From contig CALWCE010000009.1 of assembly GCA_944376295.1 (NCBI GenBank), positions 1 to 64,000 of the forward strand: a DNA stretch of 64,000 bases, written 5' to 3'. The notes beneath the pieces were generated by a model. That model had not been told where the DNA came from. It made no database searches and saw only the letters and a program-made list of their open reading frames with translations. The first letter of the stretch is position 1; every line of letters begins with the position of its first letter. Origin of the DNA: an uncultured Clostridia bacterium (GTDB taxonomy: Bacteria > Bacillota > Clostridia > Christensenellales > Borkfalkiaceae). The position numbers were made by a program, and so were the translations under genes. This document shows, piece by piece, positions 43,176 to 51,730 of this stretch.

Positions 43176-43646
43176 TCAAAGGATGAGCACGACAAACGCA
43201 AGCCCTGCAAGCAGCCCGAGTTTGAGATAAAGTTCGCTCCGTACCTTTGCCTCCCGCTCCGCTTCCTCGCGCTTTTGCTCGAGCCGCGCTTTCTGCGAGG
43301 TGAAAAACGCCGACTGCGTGCGCGAATCTCCCCTGCCGAGCTGCTGAAAATACCGTTCCGCCTCCGCCTGCTCCTCCTTGGAAAGAAAAGAATATCCGAC
43401 GGAGACGCTTCTCTTTTCGCAGAACCCCTCGACGGCATTTTGAAATTCTCCGTGATAACAGCCCTCCCGCAAAAATGCGCTCAGCTGCCGCCGTTCATAG
43501 CCGAGTTCGGAGAGATACCGCTCGTTGAAGCGGGTAAATTCCGAATAAAACAGCTTTCGCGCCCGGTATTTCCCCGCCGCAAAATATCCGAGCGCCGTAC
43601 AGAACGCTGCGATGAGTACAGCCAAACCGACTTTAATCCAAAACAT
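43176..43646 (-). CDS. spoIIIAB: Stage III sporulation protein AB
   Basis: This 156-residue protein has an N-terminal membrane segment (about residues 5-24) and a C-terminal hydrophobic end (LGLLAGLAFVVLIL). Between them is a helical cytoplasmic domain with a coiled-coil-like charged stretch (about 115-140). The family resembles type II secretion GspF. It overlaps the end of spoIIIAA by 14 bases. Confidence 0.88.
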   Translation of the reverse strand: MFWIKVGLAVLIAAFCTALGYFAAGKYRARKLFYSEFTRFNERYLSELGYERRQLSAFLREGCYHGEFQNAVEGFCEKRSVSVGYSFLSKEEQAEAERYFQQLGRGDSRTQSAFFTSQKARLEQKREEAEREAKVRSELYLKLGLLAGLAFVVLIL

Positions 43647-44472
43647 TGCCGTCCTCTCCGAGCAGCATCCCGATCTCCCCGATGCCCTTCAATAGGATAT
43701 AGCGGTCGAACAGTTTGGAAGGAACATCTTCGTAGCGGGTCAGGTGCGCGGACGCAAACACCTTGATGCCGCCTGCCGCCGCCCGCCGCACCGCCTCGTA
43801 GTCTTCGGGAAGCAGCTCGTCCGTGACGATGAGATCGGGCCGCATGGCGCGGATGCCTGCGGTAAACGCCGTCAGCTTGTTCGCAAAGCGCATGACGTCG
43901 CTCGTCGGCCCCGTCTCGCCCGCCGAAAGCTCCCCTCTTTCGTCGCTCACGAGGACGTTTGCCCCCGTCCTCTCGCTCACAAGGCGGGCAAGGTCGCGCA
44001 AGAGCGTCGTTTTGCCCCTGCCGGGCGGCGAGAGCAGGAGAAGCGAACGTAAGCCTCCCGCAAGGCATCGGCGGTAGATCTCTTCGGCGCAGCCTTTGAC
44101 CGCATGCGGCACGCGGATACAGAGAGAGTCGACGCAGTTCACCGAGAGCACCCTTCCCCCTTCATAAACAAACGTGCCGGCTATGCCGACGCGCTCCCCT
44201 TCCGCCGCCGTCACATAACCCTGCCGAAGCTCGTTCTCGACGGCATGCACCGAATACCCGCACGCAGAAAACAGCGTATCGTCCACTTCCTCCTGCGTCG
44301 GATGAAGAGCGTTTTGCACGATCTTTACGGGTCCGCACCGCCCCAAAGGCAAATATCTTCCCCCGATGTTGCCGTAGAGCGGCTTCCCCGTGCGTATGCG
44401 CAGTTCAAAGAGGTCGTCTTGATCGACGTGCGACACCGCCTCTTTGAGCCGCGGAGAGAGAAATTCCAGCAT
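43633..44472 (-). CDS. spoIIIAA: Stage III sporulation protein AA, ATPase
   Basis: This 279-residue ATPase has Walker [21 protein letters not shown], then VSDERGELSAG and the Walker B MRPDLIVTDEL. It is related to type II/IV secretion ATPases and powers or gates the SpoIIIA-SpoIIQ channel. The ATG at 44472 opens MLEFLSPRLKEAV, as in the family. There is no ribosome site. The sigma-E -10 box ends six bases before the ATG, so the message should be leaderless. The much longer open frame upstream runs antisense through the GH51 terminator and is rejected. Confidence 0.94.
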   Translation of the reverse strand: MLEFLSPRLKEAVSHVDQDDLFELRIRTGKPLYGNIGGRYLPLGRCGPVKIVQNALHPTQEEVDDTLFSACGYSVHAVENELRQGYVTAAEGERVGIAGTFVYEGGRVLSVNCVDSLCIRVPHAVKGCAEEIYRRCLAGGLRSLLLLSPPGRGKTTLLRDLARLVSERTGANVLVSDERGELSAGETGPTSDVMRFANKLTAFTAGIRAMRPDLIVTDELLPEDYEAVRRAAAGGIKVFASAHLTRYEDVPSKLFDRYILLKGIGEIGMLLGEDGNVLD

Positions 44473-44478
44473 CGCTCT

Positions 44479-44507
44479 ATTGTATGGAACGCAAAAACCG
44501 AATATGA
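44479..44507 (-). promoter_or_regulatory. Sigma-E promoter of the spoIIIA operon
   Basis: TCATATT (44507-44501), a 14-bp spacer and CATACAAT (44486-44479) match the sigma-E consensus (KMATATT, 14-15, CATACAHT) closely. This is the mother-cell sigma known to drive spoIIIA. Confidence 0.85.
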
Positions 44508-44512
44508 GAAAA

Positions 44513-44534
44513 GCCGCCCCGCGAAGGGGGCGGC
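44513..44534. terminator. GC-rich hairpin upstream of spoIIIA
   Basis: GCCGCCCC (44513-44520) pairs with GGGGCGGC (44527-44534); T tracts follow on both sides. It insulates spoIIIA from readthrough out of the GH51 gene. Confidence 0.75.
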
Positions 44535-44556
44535 GTTTTTCAAAACTTTGTCGAAA

Positions 44557-44582
44557 AAGCTCCCCGCATGTGCGGGGAGCTT
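44557..44582 (-). terminator. Terminator after GH51 gene
   Basis: A 12-bp stem pairs AAGCTCCCCGCA with TGCGGGGAGCTT and is followed on the minus strand by a T run. Confidence 0.85.
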
Positions 44583-44594
44583 CTTGGAAGCGAA

Positions 44595-47198
44595 TTACTC
44601 GATGACGAAAACGTTGACGGAATTGTTCTTGACGGTCGCCTTCAGGGCGGTGCCTTCGAGCGCGTATTCCGTGACGGTAGGCTCGATGTTGTGCGTCTTG
44701 CCCGCCTTCATCTTGATCTCGTTGATGACGGTGGGATCCTCGTGCCAGAGCGTCGTCTGCGTGACCTTGCTCTTGGGTCCGAAGTTGACGAGGTCTGCCT
44801 CCATCTCCTCGTCCTGCCCGGAGACGTTGACGACTTTCAAATAGATCTTGCCGTCGTCGCCGACCGTGACGCTGTTGAAGACGCGCTCGTTGACCTTCCA
44901 GATGTTCTTGAAGAGGATCTCGTGCCAATGGCCGTCCTTCTGGAGATAGGCGTTGAAGGTCTTATGCGTGTAGATGAGCTTCATCTTGTTGCCTTCGGGG
45001 CTGTAGCCGATGAATTTATCCTTGCCCATCATCTCACAGACGGTGCGGATGAAGTCCACGCGCTTATCGAAGGAGACATCGTAACCCTTGTGGTTCTTGC
45101 CGTACTGGCAGCAGATGGAGAAGCCTGCGCTGTCCATCGTACCCGCGTCGCGCACATCCTTGACGCCGACGCCCGCGATGAAGCTCTGCTCGCCCGAAAG
45201 GCGCTTGAAGTCGATCTCCACTTCGCAGTCGGTGAAATCCTGCGCGTCGTAATAGAAGCCGTTGAAAGCGTCGCTCTCTTCGATGATGAGCTTGCCGTCC
45301 TCGATGTGGCCGCCGCGGCAGTTGGGGTAGACCTTCCAGTCGCCCATGCCGTCCTTGAAGTCGTGGAAGTAGACGATGTTGCCCGTCTTGATATCCTTGA
45401 CCTTGACGGAGGTGACGGCGCTCGCCGTGCGGTGGCCGCCGATGAGAAGGCCGCCCGCGTTGTCTTCATTGACGGGCGCAACGTCGGTGAGCGTGTAGCT
45501 GCCCGTGTTGCCCGCGAACATCTGCTGAACATAGTAATTGGGGGTGAGCATGATATCGCGCGCATTGAACCAGATCATGTTGGGCGTCCAGCGGTAGTTG
45601 TAGGTGGAGGCAAACAGAGGCGCATAGCACGTCATCTTGACGACGTCGGAATTGCGCTCACAGCCCGTGAGGAAGGCAGCTTCGGAGAGCGCCGAACGCA
45701 GGTTGTTGTCGCCGTTGAGGCGGCCTCTGCCGTCTGCCATCGTGTGCATCGCGTACTCGCCCATGAACACCTTGGCGCCGTCGCGGTCGTAGCAGTCATA
45801 GCGCTTGGTGTTGTCGATGAACCACTGGTAGGAGTTGTAGACGTGCTCGTCGACGATCATGTCGCGGTACTTCTCGTTGATGACCTTCCAGGAGTCGTTG
45901 GAGTCGGAGGGACGGATATCAACGCCCGCCGTCGTCACGACGGTGATGTGGAAGAGATCGAGAAGGTCGGTCTGTCTCCCCTTATACATATACTGGCGCA
46001 CGCCGATGAGGCACGCCTGGAAGTTATCGAAGTACTCGAAACCCCAGTTCTCGTTGCCGATGCCGATGTATTCGAGCTCGAAGGGTTCGGGATGCCCCAT
46101 ATCGGCACGCACCTTCGCCCAATGAGACTCGTTGGCGTCGGAGGAAGAGACGTCGCCCTTTGCAAAGAAGATGAGATCGGCGACGTTATCGATGACTTCG
46201 GTCTGGAACTCGCTCGTGCCGGGCATGATGCGCTGATAGCCCGTCTTGCGCTGCTCGCCCATACGGATCTGGCACAGAAGCCCGCAGTGGAGCACGGGGA
46301 GAGGCGCCATCTTCAGGTCTTCGCACAGGCAGAAGTACTCGTAAAAGCCGATGCCGTACGACTGCATGTAGCGCCAGACGTTGGGGATCTGCTTGCGCTG
46401 TTCGAGCGGCCCCACCGTGTTTCTCCACTTATACTGATATTGGAAGGCAACGTCGCCCTCGACGACGCAGCCGCCGGGGAAGCGGAGGAAGGAAGGATGG
46501 CAGTCCTTCAATACCTCGACAAAGCGGGGCGAGAACTTGCCGTTGCGGTACTTATCGGGATCGCCCCACGTCGCCGCTGGAAGCAGAGAGACGTAGTCGA
46601 CGCCGATCTTGCCGTTGCCCTCGAAGATGATGCAAAGACGCCCCATCGTGTCCTTTTCGGCAACGACGGAAGTCGAGACTTTGATCCAGTCGCCGTCGGC
46701 GCCTTCGGGAATGGCGATCTCGCCGATCGTGGTATGACGGCCGTGCGCGCCCTTGATGAACACCTTCGCGGTGCCCTTGAAGCCGAGGCGCTTGATGAAC
46801 ATGGAGAAGTTATACGTCTCGCCGTTTTTGACGGGCATGCCGTACATATCATAGCCGCCCACCGTATAGTAGCCGGGATTTTCGAGGTGATAGATGCCGC
46901 CCACGCTCAAAAGCAAGAAGCTCGGGTTGTTCTGATTCATGCCGCCGACGGTCACGATCTTCTTGGGGCCTGCGCCGTAGATGTCCCAGGCAAAATAGCT
47001 CTGCTTGCGCGCTTCGACGGGGCTTTCTGCATTGAAGTCGTCGTAGGTGAAGTACTCGAACTCGAACGAATTGTTGATCACCATCTCGGCATTCATGCCG
47101 CCGTCCGCCGACTGGTTGATGTCCTCGAAGAACAGTCCGTAGAGGTGCTTGGAAACGTCAACGCCCCTCTTGTTCGCGTCCAATGTGTAATTGAGCAT
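44595..47198 (-). CDS. Alpha-L-arabinofuranosidase, GH51, with extra carbohydrate-binding-like domains
   Basis: This 867-residue enzyme removes arabinofuranosyl residues from arabinan or arabinoxylan. It begins VSKHLYGLFFEDINQSADGG. The acid/base is E383 in GIGNENWG and the nucleophile E481 in KVFMGEYAMHTM. A beta-sandwich domain precedes the barrel (about residues 100-210, CBM4/9-like). A second, lamG/CBM-like domain (about 615-775, HDFKDGMGDWKVYP to HWHEILFK) is inserted in the C-terminal part. Typical GH51 enzymes have about 500 residues. There is no signal peptide. The ATG at 47198 is 14 bases from AAGGAG, an unusually long spacing. An operator palindrome covers its -35 box. Confidence 0.93.
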   Translation of the reverse strand: MLNYTLDANKRGVDVSKHLYGLFFEDINQSADGGMNAEMVINNSFEFEYFTYDDFNAESPVEARKQSYFAWDIYGAGPKKIVTVGGMNQNNPSFLLLSVGGIYHLENPGYYTVGGYDMYGMPVKNGETYNFSMFIKRLGFKGTAKVFIKGAHGRHTTIGEIAIPEGADGDWIKVSTSVVAEKDTMGRLCIIFEGNGKIGVDYVSLLPAATWGDPDKYRNGKFSPRFVEVLKDCHPSFLRFPGGCVVEGDVAFQYQYKWRNTVGPLEQRKQIPNVWRYMQSYGIGFYEYFCLCEDLKMAPLPVLHCGLLCQIRMGEQRKTGYQRIMPGTSEFQTEVIDNVADLIFFAKGDVSSSDANESHWAKVRADMGHPEPFELEYIGIGNENWGFEYFDNFQACLIGVRQYMYKGRQTDLLDLFHITVVTTAGVDIRPSDSNDSWKVINEKYRDMIVDEHVYNSYQWFIDNTKRYDCYDRDGAKVFMGEYAMHTMADGRGRLNGDNNLRSALSEAAFLTGCERNSDVVKMTCYAPLFASTYNYRWTPNMIWFNARDIMLTPNYYVQQMFAGNTGSYTLTDVAPVNEDNAGGLLIGGHRTASAVTSVKVKDIKTGNIVYFHDFKDGMGDWKVYPNCRGGHIEDGKLIIEESDAFNGFYYDAQDFTDCEVEIDFKRLSGEQSFIAGVGVKDVRDAGTMDSAGFSICCQYGKNHKGYDVSFDKRVDFIRTVCEMMGKDKFIGYSPEGNKMKLIYTHKTFNAYLQKDGHWHEILFKNIWKVNERVFNSVTVGDDGKIYLKVVNVSGQDEEMEADLVNFGPKSKVTQTTLWHEDPTVINEIKMKAGKTHNIEPTVTEYALEGTALKATVKNNSVNVFVIE

Positions 47199-47268
47199 AA
47201 AAGTTACAATATCTCCTTGCGTGTTTCGCGCTGTCTGCGCACGGGTCCGCCGCCCGATTTGCGACACT

Positions 47269-47297
47269 ATTATAACAGGCAAAAATCATTTCGTCAA
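47269..47297 (-). promoter_or_regulatory. Promoter of the GH51 gene
   Basis: TTGACG (47297-47292), a 17-bp spacer and TATAAT (47274-47269), 70 bp before the ATG. Confidence 0.85.
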
Positions 47298-47310
47298 CAT
47301 TTTGATGAAA
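47289..47310 (-). promoter_or_regulatory. Operator-like palindrome over the GH51 promoter
   Basis: A 22-bp imperfect inverted repeat (pattern TTTCnTCAAnATnTTGAnGAAA) covers the -35 box. Halves of this size with TTGA/TCAA ends suggest a sugar-responsive repressor, LacI- or GntR-type, inferred but not found in this window. Confidence 0.6.
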
Positions 47311-47389
47311 CATTTTACCTATTTTTAAAAGAAAAATCGGTGAAATTTTTCTTTACACAAGACCTTGCAAAAACTTGCGCCGATCCATG

Positions 47390-47435
47390 AAAAAGCGCTC
47401 TTTTTTGCACAAGAAAACGAGCAAAATCAGAGCGC
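47390..47435 (-). terminator. Terminator of the exopolysaccharide operon
   Basis: The outer stem AGAGCGC/GCGCTCT (47395-47401 with 47429-47435) encloses an inner TTTTGC/GCAAAA stem. It is followed on the minus strand by TTTTTC. Confidence 0.85.
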
Positions 47436-47441
47436 GTCCAT

Positions 47442-48458
47442 TCAATTTCTTTGCAAGATGGAAGCGATCGCACCCCTTGCGCCGAGAACGGCGTCTCTTC
47501 CTTTGAGAGAAAGGCGTGCGAGGGAAAAAAGCTTTTTCTTGAGAAGAGCCCCGACAAACCCGCGCCGGTACTCGGCAAAAAGTGCTCCAAATCTTGTCTC
47601 ACCGAGGATGCGCTTTGCAAGTTCGTCGTTCTTTCCGCGCACCGCCCCTTCGAGAACTTGCAGATGGAACGCGTAATACCAACGGCCGAGCGCGTCTTCG
47701 GGAAGAGAGAACCGCTCTTCGTTGGCGCGCAGAAACCCGTCCAACGTCTTGGCGTCCACGAGAGCACGCGCCTGATTGACGACGGGACGCTCCTCTTTGC
47801 GGCGGAAGTAGAGATGGTCGGAAAGGAAATACAGCGACTGCATCTTAGAAAGATAGGGAATGCAGATGCTCGCGTCCGCAAAAGCAGAAATATCCTCCAA
47901 AAGCGCAGGCAGGAACGAACAAAAAAACTCCGCACGGAACACCTTTCCACAAAGCGAAAGCGGAAACTCGTGCTGTTTACCTTGTCCGCCGTAGAGATAC
48001 TCGTCTTTGACGCGCTCGAGCTCTTCGCCGAGGTATTCCCCCTGCGGGATATCGAGCGAGCCGCACGTCTTCCTTGCGGAGCGTTCATAAACTTCCACCC
48101 ACCCATGCTGGATGAGATCGTAATCTCTGAGGCGAAGCAGGCTCTCCACCGTCTCGAAGAGCGCGGGAGAAACATAGTCATCCGCATCGACGAAGATGAT
48201 ATACTCCCCCGATGCGCGCTCCACGCCGTACTTCCAGGTGCGGAATACCCCCTCGTTGCGCTTTGAGAACACTTTGAGGCGGGGATCTTTATACATCATG
48301 AGGATCTCGAGCGAGCGGTCCTCGGAGCCGTCGTCCACCGCGATGACCTCGATATCTTCGAGGGGCGAGGCAAGAATGCTGTCGATACACTGCACGATAT
48401 AGAGCTCCGTATTGTAGACGGGAATGATGACACTGATCTTTTTTTCAAATTCACGCAT
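47442..48458 (-). CDS. Family 2 glycosyltransferase
   Basis: This 338-residue GT-A enzyme has SVIIPVYNTELYIVQCIDSIL, EVIAVDDGSEDRSLEI and the DXD-like IIFVDADDYVSPALFE. It transfers a sugar from a nucleotide donor onto a lipid-linked acceptor; specificity is unknown. The C-terminal part carries amphipathic, basic helices. It is the last gene of the eight-gene operon. Its ATG at 48458 overlaps the polymerase gene by 8 bases. Confidence 0.9.
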   Translation of the reverse strand: MREFEKKISVIIPVYNTELYIVQCIDSILASPLEDIEVIAVDDGSEDRSLEILMMYKDPRLKVFSKRNEGVFRTWKYGVERASGEYIIFVDADDYVSPALFETVESLLRLRDYDLIQHGWVEVYERSARKTCGSLDIPQGEYLGEELERVKDEYLYGGQGKQHEFPLSLCGKVFRAEFFCSFLPALLEDISAFADASICIPYLSKMQSLYFLSDHLYFRRKEERPVVNQARALVDAKTLDGFLRANEERFSLPEDALGRWYYAFHLQVLEGAVRGKNDELAKRILGETRFGALFAEYRRGFVGALLKKKLFSLARLSLKGRDAVLGARGAIASILQRN

Positions 48459-49731
48459 GAGAAACCTCCGCAAGGGAATATCTTCCGAGCATCCGCTCTC
48501 GTTCCAGCGCTCCCGCAAGAACGCCGAACGCCATCCAATGATACAACCGAAGATACCCCTGATTGATCTGCAGGATCAAGGTAAAGAGGATGAGCGCCAC
48601 GGCAAAGGCAAGGATGAGGAAGGCGCTCTCCGAGCGTTCACGGCGATAAAGGGCAGCGGCACGCACGAAAAGAGACGCCGTCAGACCGTAAAATGCGAGG
48701 AACCCTCCGATCCCGAGCGTCGCCAGCAGTTCAAAAGAAACGTTCGTCGGCACATAGCCCGCCTCCTGCCCGAGATAAAGCCCGTAATTGCCCGGGCCGA
48801 CCCCGAAGATGGGATTTTCGAGAAAGACCTTCCACGTCTCCTTCCAGCCGTCGATCCTGCCGCCCGACGCCTCGTTGAGGGAAGAGTCGAACAGCCTGCC
48901 GAGAAAGACGTCGAACATCGACGCAAAGACGATGCGAAGCACGAGGAAGATCGCCAAAAGGATGACGGGAAAGATGAGCTTCTTAGCCGTAACGCCCCGG
49001 GCGAGCCACATACAATAGACGACAACGACCGTAAGGGCAATGCCGATGAACCCGGATGTCGAAGTTGACATCAGAAACATTGCAAGGCACATCAGAAGAT
49101 CGACGAGATATTCCCTGCGCCCCCTCAGCAAAAACTGCATCAGGGAGAAGGAGAACCACAGCACAAGGTAGGTCGCCAGATAACTCGGCTCATAGAACCA
49201 GATCTGAAAGCGATAGATCCCCATGTACTCCCCGTACGAGGGCAAAAAGGAAAATTCGTACCCCGTGACCAGCTTGAGCACAAACTGAAAAAGCAGGATG
49301 AAAAACTGCACCCTCATCGTCATACGGAAGATGCGGATGAACATCTCGAACCCGTAGCACTTCACATAGGATGCCAGCGCATAGAAAAGAAACAGGACGT
49401 TATAGACGATGGAACAATAAAAAAGGATGCCGCGCATGATACTGACGGCAAAGAGCGTAGAGATCAGCGACAAGAACAAGAACGCGGCGATCCACCCGTT
49501 GAACGTGAAACGGTATGCTTTTTTGACGACGAGCAGCAGCGCAAAAATGCACAAAAAGAGCTGATCGACGCGGAAATTCACGCCGATAAGCTCGATCCCC
49601 CACCGGTCTGCACCGATGAGCAGCAGGGAGACAAAACAAAAGAGATGGATAAAAAGATCCAAATTCAGGCGCACATCTCCGGGCGAATGCGGTTTTGCGG
49701 AGCGGCCGAGCGCCGAACGATCGCCTGTCAT
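48451..49731 (-). CDS. O-antigen ligase/polymerase-type (Wzy-like) membrane protein
   Basis: This 426-residue protein has about 11-12 membrane segments. A long periplasm-facing loop (FDSSLNEASGGRIDGWKETWKVFLENPIFGVGPGNYG) is typical of the O-antigen ligase/Wzy superfamily, as is the GxGPGNY motif. It probably polymerises or ligates the repeat unit assembled by the neighbouring transferases. The ATG at 49731 overlaps the GT4 stop by four bases. Confidence 0.88.
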   Translation of the reverse strand: MTGDRSALGRSAKPHSPGDVRLNLDLFIHLFCFVSLLLIGADRWGIELIGVNFRVDQLFLCIFALLLVVKKAYRFTFNGWIAAFLFLSLISTLFAVSIMRGILFYCSIVYNVLFLFYALASYVKCYGFEMFIRIFRMTMRVQFFILLFQFVLKLVTGYEFSFLPSYGEYMGIYRFQIWFYEPSYLATYLVLWFSFSLMQFLLRGRREYLVDLLMCLAMFLMSTSTSGFIGIALTVVVVYCMWLARGVTAKKLIFPVILLAIFLVLRIVFASMFDVFLGRLFDSSLNEASGGRIDGWKETWKVFLENPIFGVGPGNYGLYLGQEAGYVPTNVSFELLATLGIGGFLAFYGLTASLFVRAAALYRRERSESAFLILAFAVALILFTLILQINQGYLRLYHWMAFGVLAGALERERMLGRYSLAEVSHA

Positions 49732-50741
49732 GACTTGATGTGCTCCAGAATGGTCTTTGCGCAGCGCGCATAACTGTAGCGGGACAGCACTTCCTCGCGG
49801 CAGCTTATCTCAACGGGCGGAAGAGAAAGCGCCCTTTGAAGCCCCTCCTCCCCTTGGAAGAAGACGACGGGAAGACCTTCATACACTTCGCGGAAGACGG
49901 GGATATCCGAAACAATGGGCTGCGTGCCGAGGACGAGCGCTTCGAGCGGCGGCAAACCGAACCCTTCATAGACGGAAGGAAGGACAAGGTATTTCGCCCG
50001 TGCGATGGCGGGCAGCAGCTCCCCGTCCGAGAGCCTGCCCGTGAATTCCACATTGCGGTAGGCGGACTCGTCAAGGTCGAGCCCCGTTAAAAAGTGCTCC
50101 TTTTCGCCGATGATCTTAAGCTTCGTCACCCCCTCGAGGCGGGAAAACGCGGCAAGCAGCGTCTTCAAGCCCTTGTGCGGCTTGACGTTGCCCACATAGA
50201 CGATCTCATCGGCTTTTTCGGGCACGGCGTGCGTGCGGGCATAGGAAATGACGCTCTCCGAAAGCCCGTTGTAGTTCACGAAACACTTCTTTGCGAGCTT
50301 CCCGTAGTAATGCTCGCAGCGTTCTTTGGTAAAGGCGGAGACGCAGGAGATCTCCTTCGCCCGCTTCATGCAGCGCTTCAGGAGCGTCCGCTTGATGAGG
50401 CGGTCCAACGTTCCCTTTGTCGTCTCCTTCACGTCGAGGAAAGCAAGATCGTGCATGATCGCATACACGGGCAGGCGGATGCCGAACGGCACGAGGAAGT
50501 TGGGGAGAAACACGGCGTCGCAGACGTTGTTGAGCTCCTTCGGGAAGGAAAACAGCCCGCGAACGGAATAAGGGTCGCTGTCGTCTTCAACGATATGCGC
50601 CCCTTCGTATGTTTCAAGGCTCCCTCTCTTTCCGATGAGCCAGTATTCATTCTGAGAAAAATCGAGATTTTCGAGGATGCCTTCCGTCACCCTGCCGATG
50701 CCCGATCTCCCCAAATATCTGCAATCGATGGCGATCTTCAT
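49728..50741 (-). CDS. Family 4 glycosyltransferase
   Basis: This 337-residue GT-B enzyme begins MKIAIDCRYLGRSGIGRVTEGIL. It ends with the retaining GT4 motif PSVYEGFGLPPLEALVLGTQPIVSDIPVFREV, in which the E-x7-E glutamates bind and react with the nucleotide sugar. A mannosyl or related donor is likely because the same operon makes GDP-mannose. It lies 20 bp after manA. Confidence 0.9.
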   Translation of the reverse strand: MKIAIDCRYLGRSGIGRVTEGILENLDFSQNEYWLIGKRGSLETYEGAHIVEDDSDPYSVRGLFSFPKELNNVCDAVFLPNFLVPFGIRLPVYAIMHDLAFLDVKETTKGTLDRLIKRTLLKRCMKRAKEISCVSAFTKERCEHYYGKLAKKCFVNYNGLSESVISYARTHAVPEKADEIVYVGNVKPHKGLKTLLAAFSRLEGVTKLKIIGEKEHFLTGLDLDESAYRNVEFTGRLSDGELLPAIARAKYLVLPSVYEGFGLPPLEALVLGTQPIVSDIPVFREVYEGLPVVFFQGEEGLQRALSLPPVEISCREEVLSRYSYARCAKTILEHIKS

Positions 50742-50760
50742 GAAGATCCGGTGCCTCCTT

Positions 50761-51714
50761 TCAAATAGCGACGAACAAAACTTTGCACTTGCCCGAGACC
50801 CTCGTCGCCCTGCCGTGGATCATCCAGGTGTCTCCCGTTTGGAAGTTCTCCTCGAAATCGCCCGCATACAGCTTTCCGCTGCCGTCGAGGACGAGCGCAA
50901 ACGTAAGATGCGAGACGGGCAGCAGGATGGTGAGGTCGCCCTCCGCCTCGTACTTTAAGAGCGTACACTTGCCGTTGCGGCCGAACATGCCGTCGATATA
51001 CTGCTCCATGCTCATCGTATCCCGCCGCTTGAGGTCGGCGATCTCCGTCTTATGGTAGTTGAGCACATCGAGCGCCTTCTTGACATGCAGTTCGCGCGTT
51101 TTGCCGTTTTCGTCGACGCGGCCGTAGTCGTACATGCGGTAAGTGACGTTGGACGTCTGCTGCACTTCGCAGATGAGGCAACCGCCGCCGATGGCGTGTA
51201 CGGTGCCCGCCGGAATATAGTATGCCTCGTTCGGCTTGACTTCCACGCGGTTGAGCACTTCTTCAAGGGTATTCTCTTCGATGCGCCGCCTGACTTCTTC
51301 TTTCGACACGTCGCGGGAAAATCCGAGATAGATGAACGCGCCTTCGTCCGCGCCGAGCACGAACCACATTTCGTTCTTGCCGTTGTCGCCCTCGTGCTTC
51401 CTCGCGTACTTGTCGCCGGGATGCACCTGGATGGAGAGATTTTCCTTCGCGTCGATGTATTTGATGAGGATGGGCAGCTGGTGATTGCGGGCGGCATAGC
51501 GTCCTGCGATGCCCCAGCCGATCCTGTCGAAGTATTCGTTGAGCGTCTTCCCGCGGAAGATGCCGTTTTCGACGATGCTCTTACCCGCGGGGTGGGTGGA
51601 AACTTCCCAGCTCTCGGCGATGCGGGGAAGATCCCCCGTGTCTTTATGGAGCTCGTCACGGATCTTCGTCCCGCCCCAGATATATTCCTGATAGACAGAT
51701 TTTAACTTGATCAC
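50761..51714 (-). CDS. manA: Mannose-6-phosphate isomerase, type I, GTG start
   Basis: This 317-residue cupin isomerase converts fructose 6-phosphate to mannose 6-phosphate. Zinc ligands lie in SIQVHPGDKYARKHEG, KNEMWFVL and PAGTVHAIGGG. The open frame extends upstream, but a GTG at 51714 with AGAGAGG six bases before it fits the family start (VIKLKSVYQEYIWGGTKIRDE). It sits between the mutase and a GT4 gene and supplies GDP-mannose precursors. Confidence 0.92.
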   Translation of the reverse strand: MIKLKSVYQEYIWGGTKIRDELHKDTGDLPRIAESWEVSTHPAGKSIVENGIFRGKTLNEYFDRIGWGIAGRYAARNHQLPILIKYIDAKENLSIQVHPGDKYARKHEGDNGKNEMWFVLGADEGAFIYLGFSRDVSKEEVRRRIEENTLEEVLNRVEVKPNEAYYIPAGTVHAIGGGCLICEVQQTSNVTYRMYDYGRVDENGKTRELHVKKALDVLNYHKTEIADLKRRDTMSMEQYIDGMFGRNGKCTLLKYEAEGDLTILLPVSHLTFALVLDGSGKLYAGDFEENFQTGDTWMIHGRATRVSGKCKVLFVAI

Positions 51715-51730
51715 AACTTTCCTCTCTGCG

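Noticed and set aside
44568..47390. 940-codon plus-strand frame opposite the GH51 gene
   Set aside because: It mirrors a strongly biased gene, has no family motif, and the minus-strand GH51 catalytic residues are intact.
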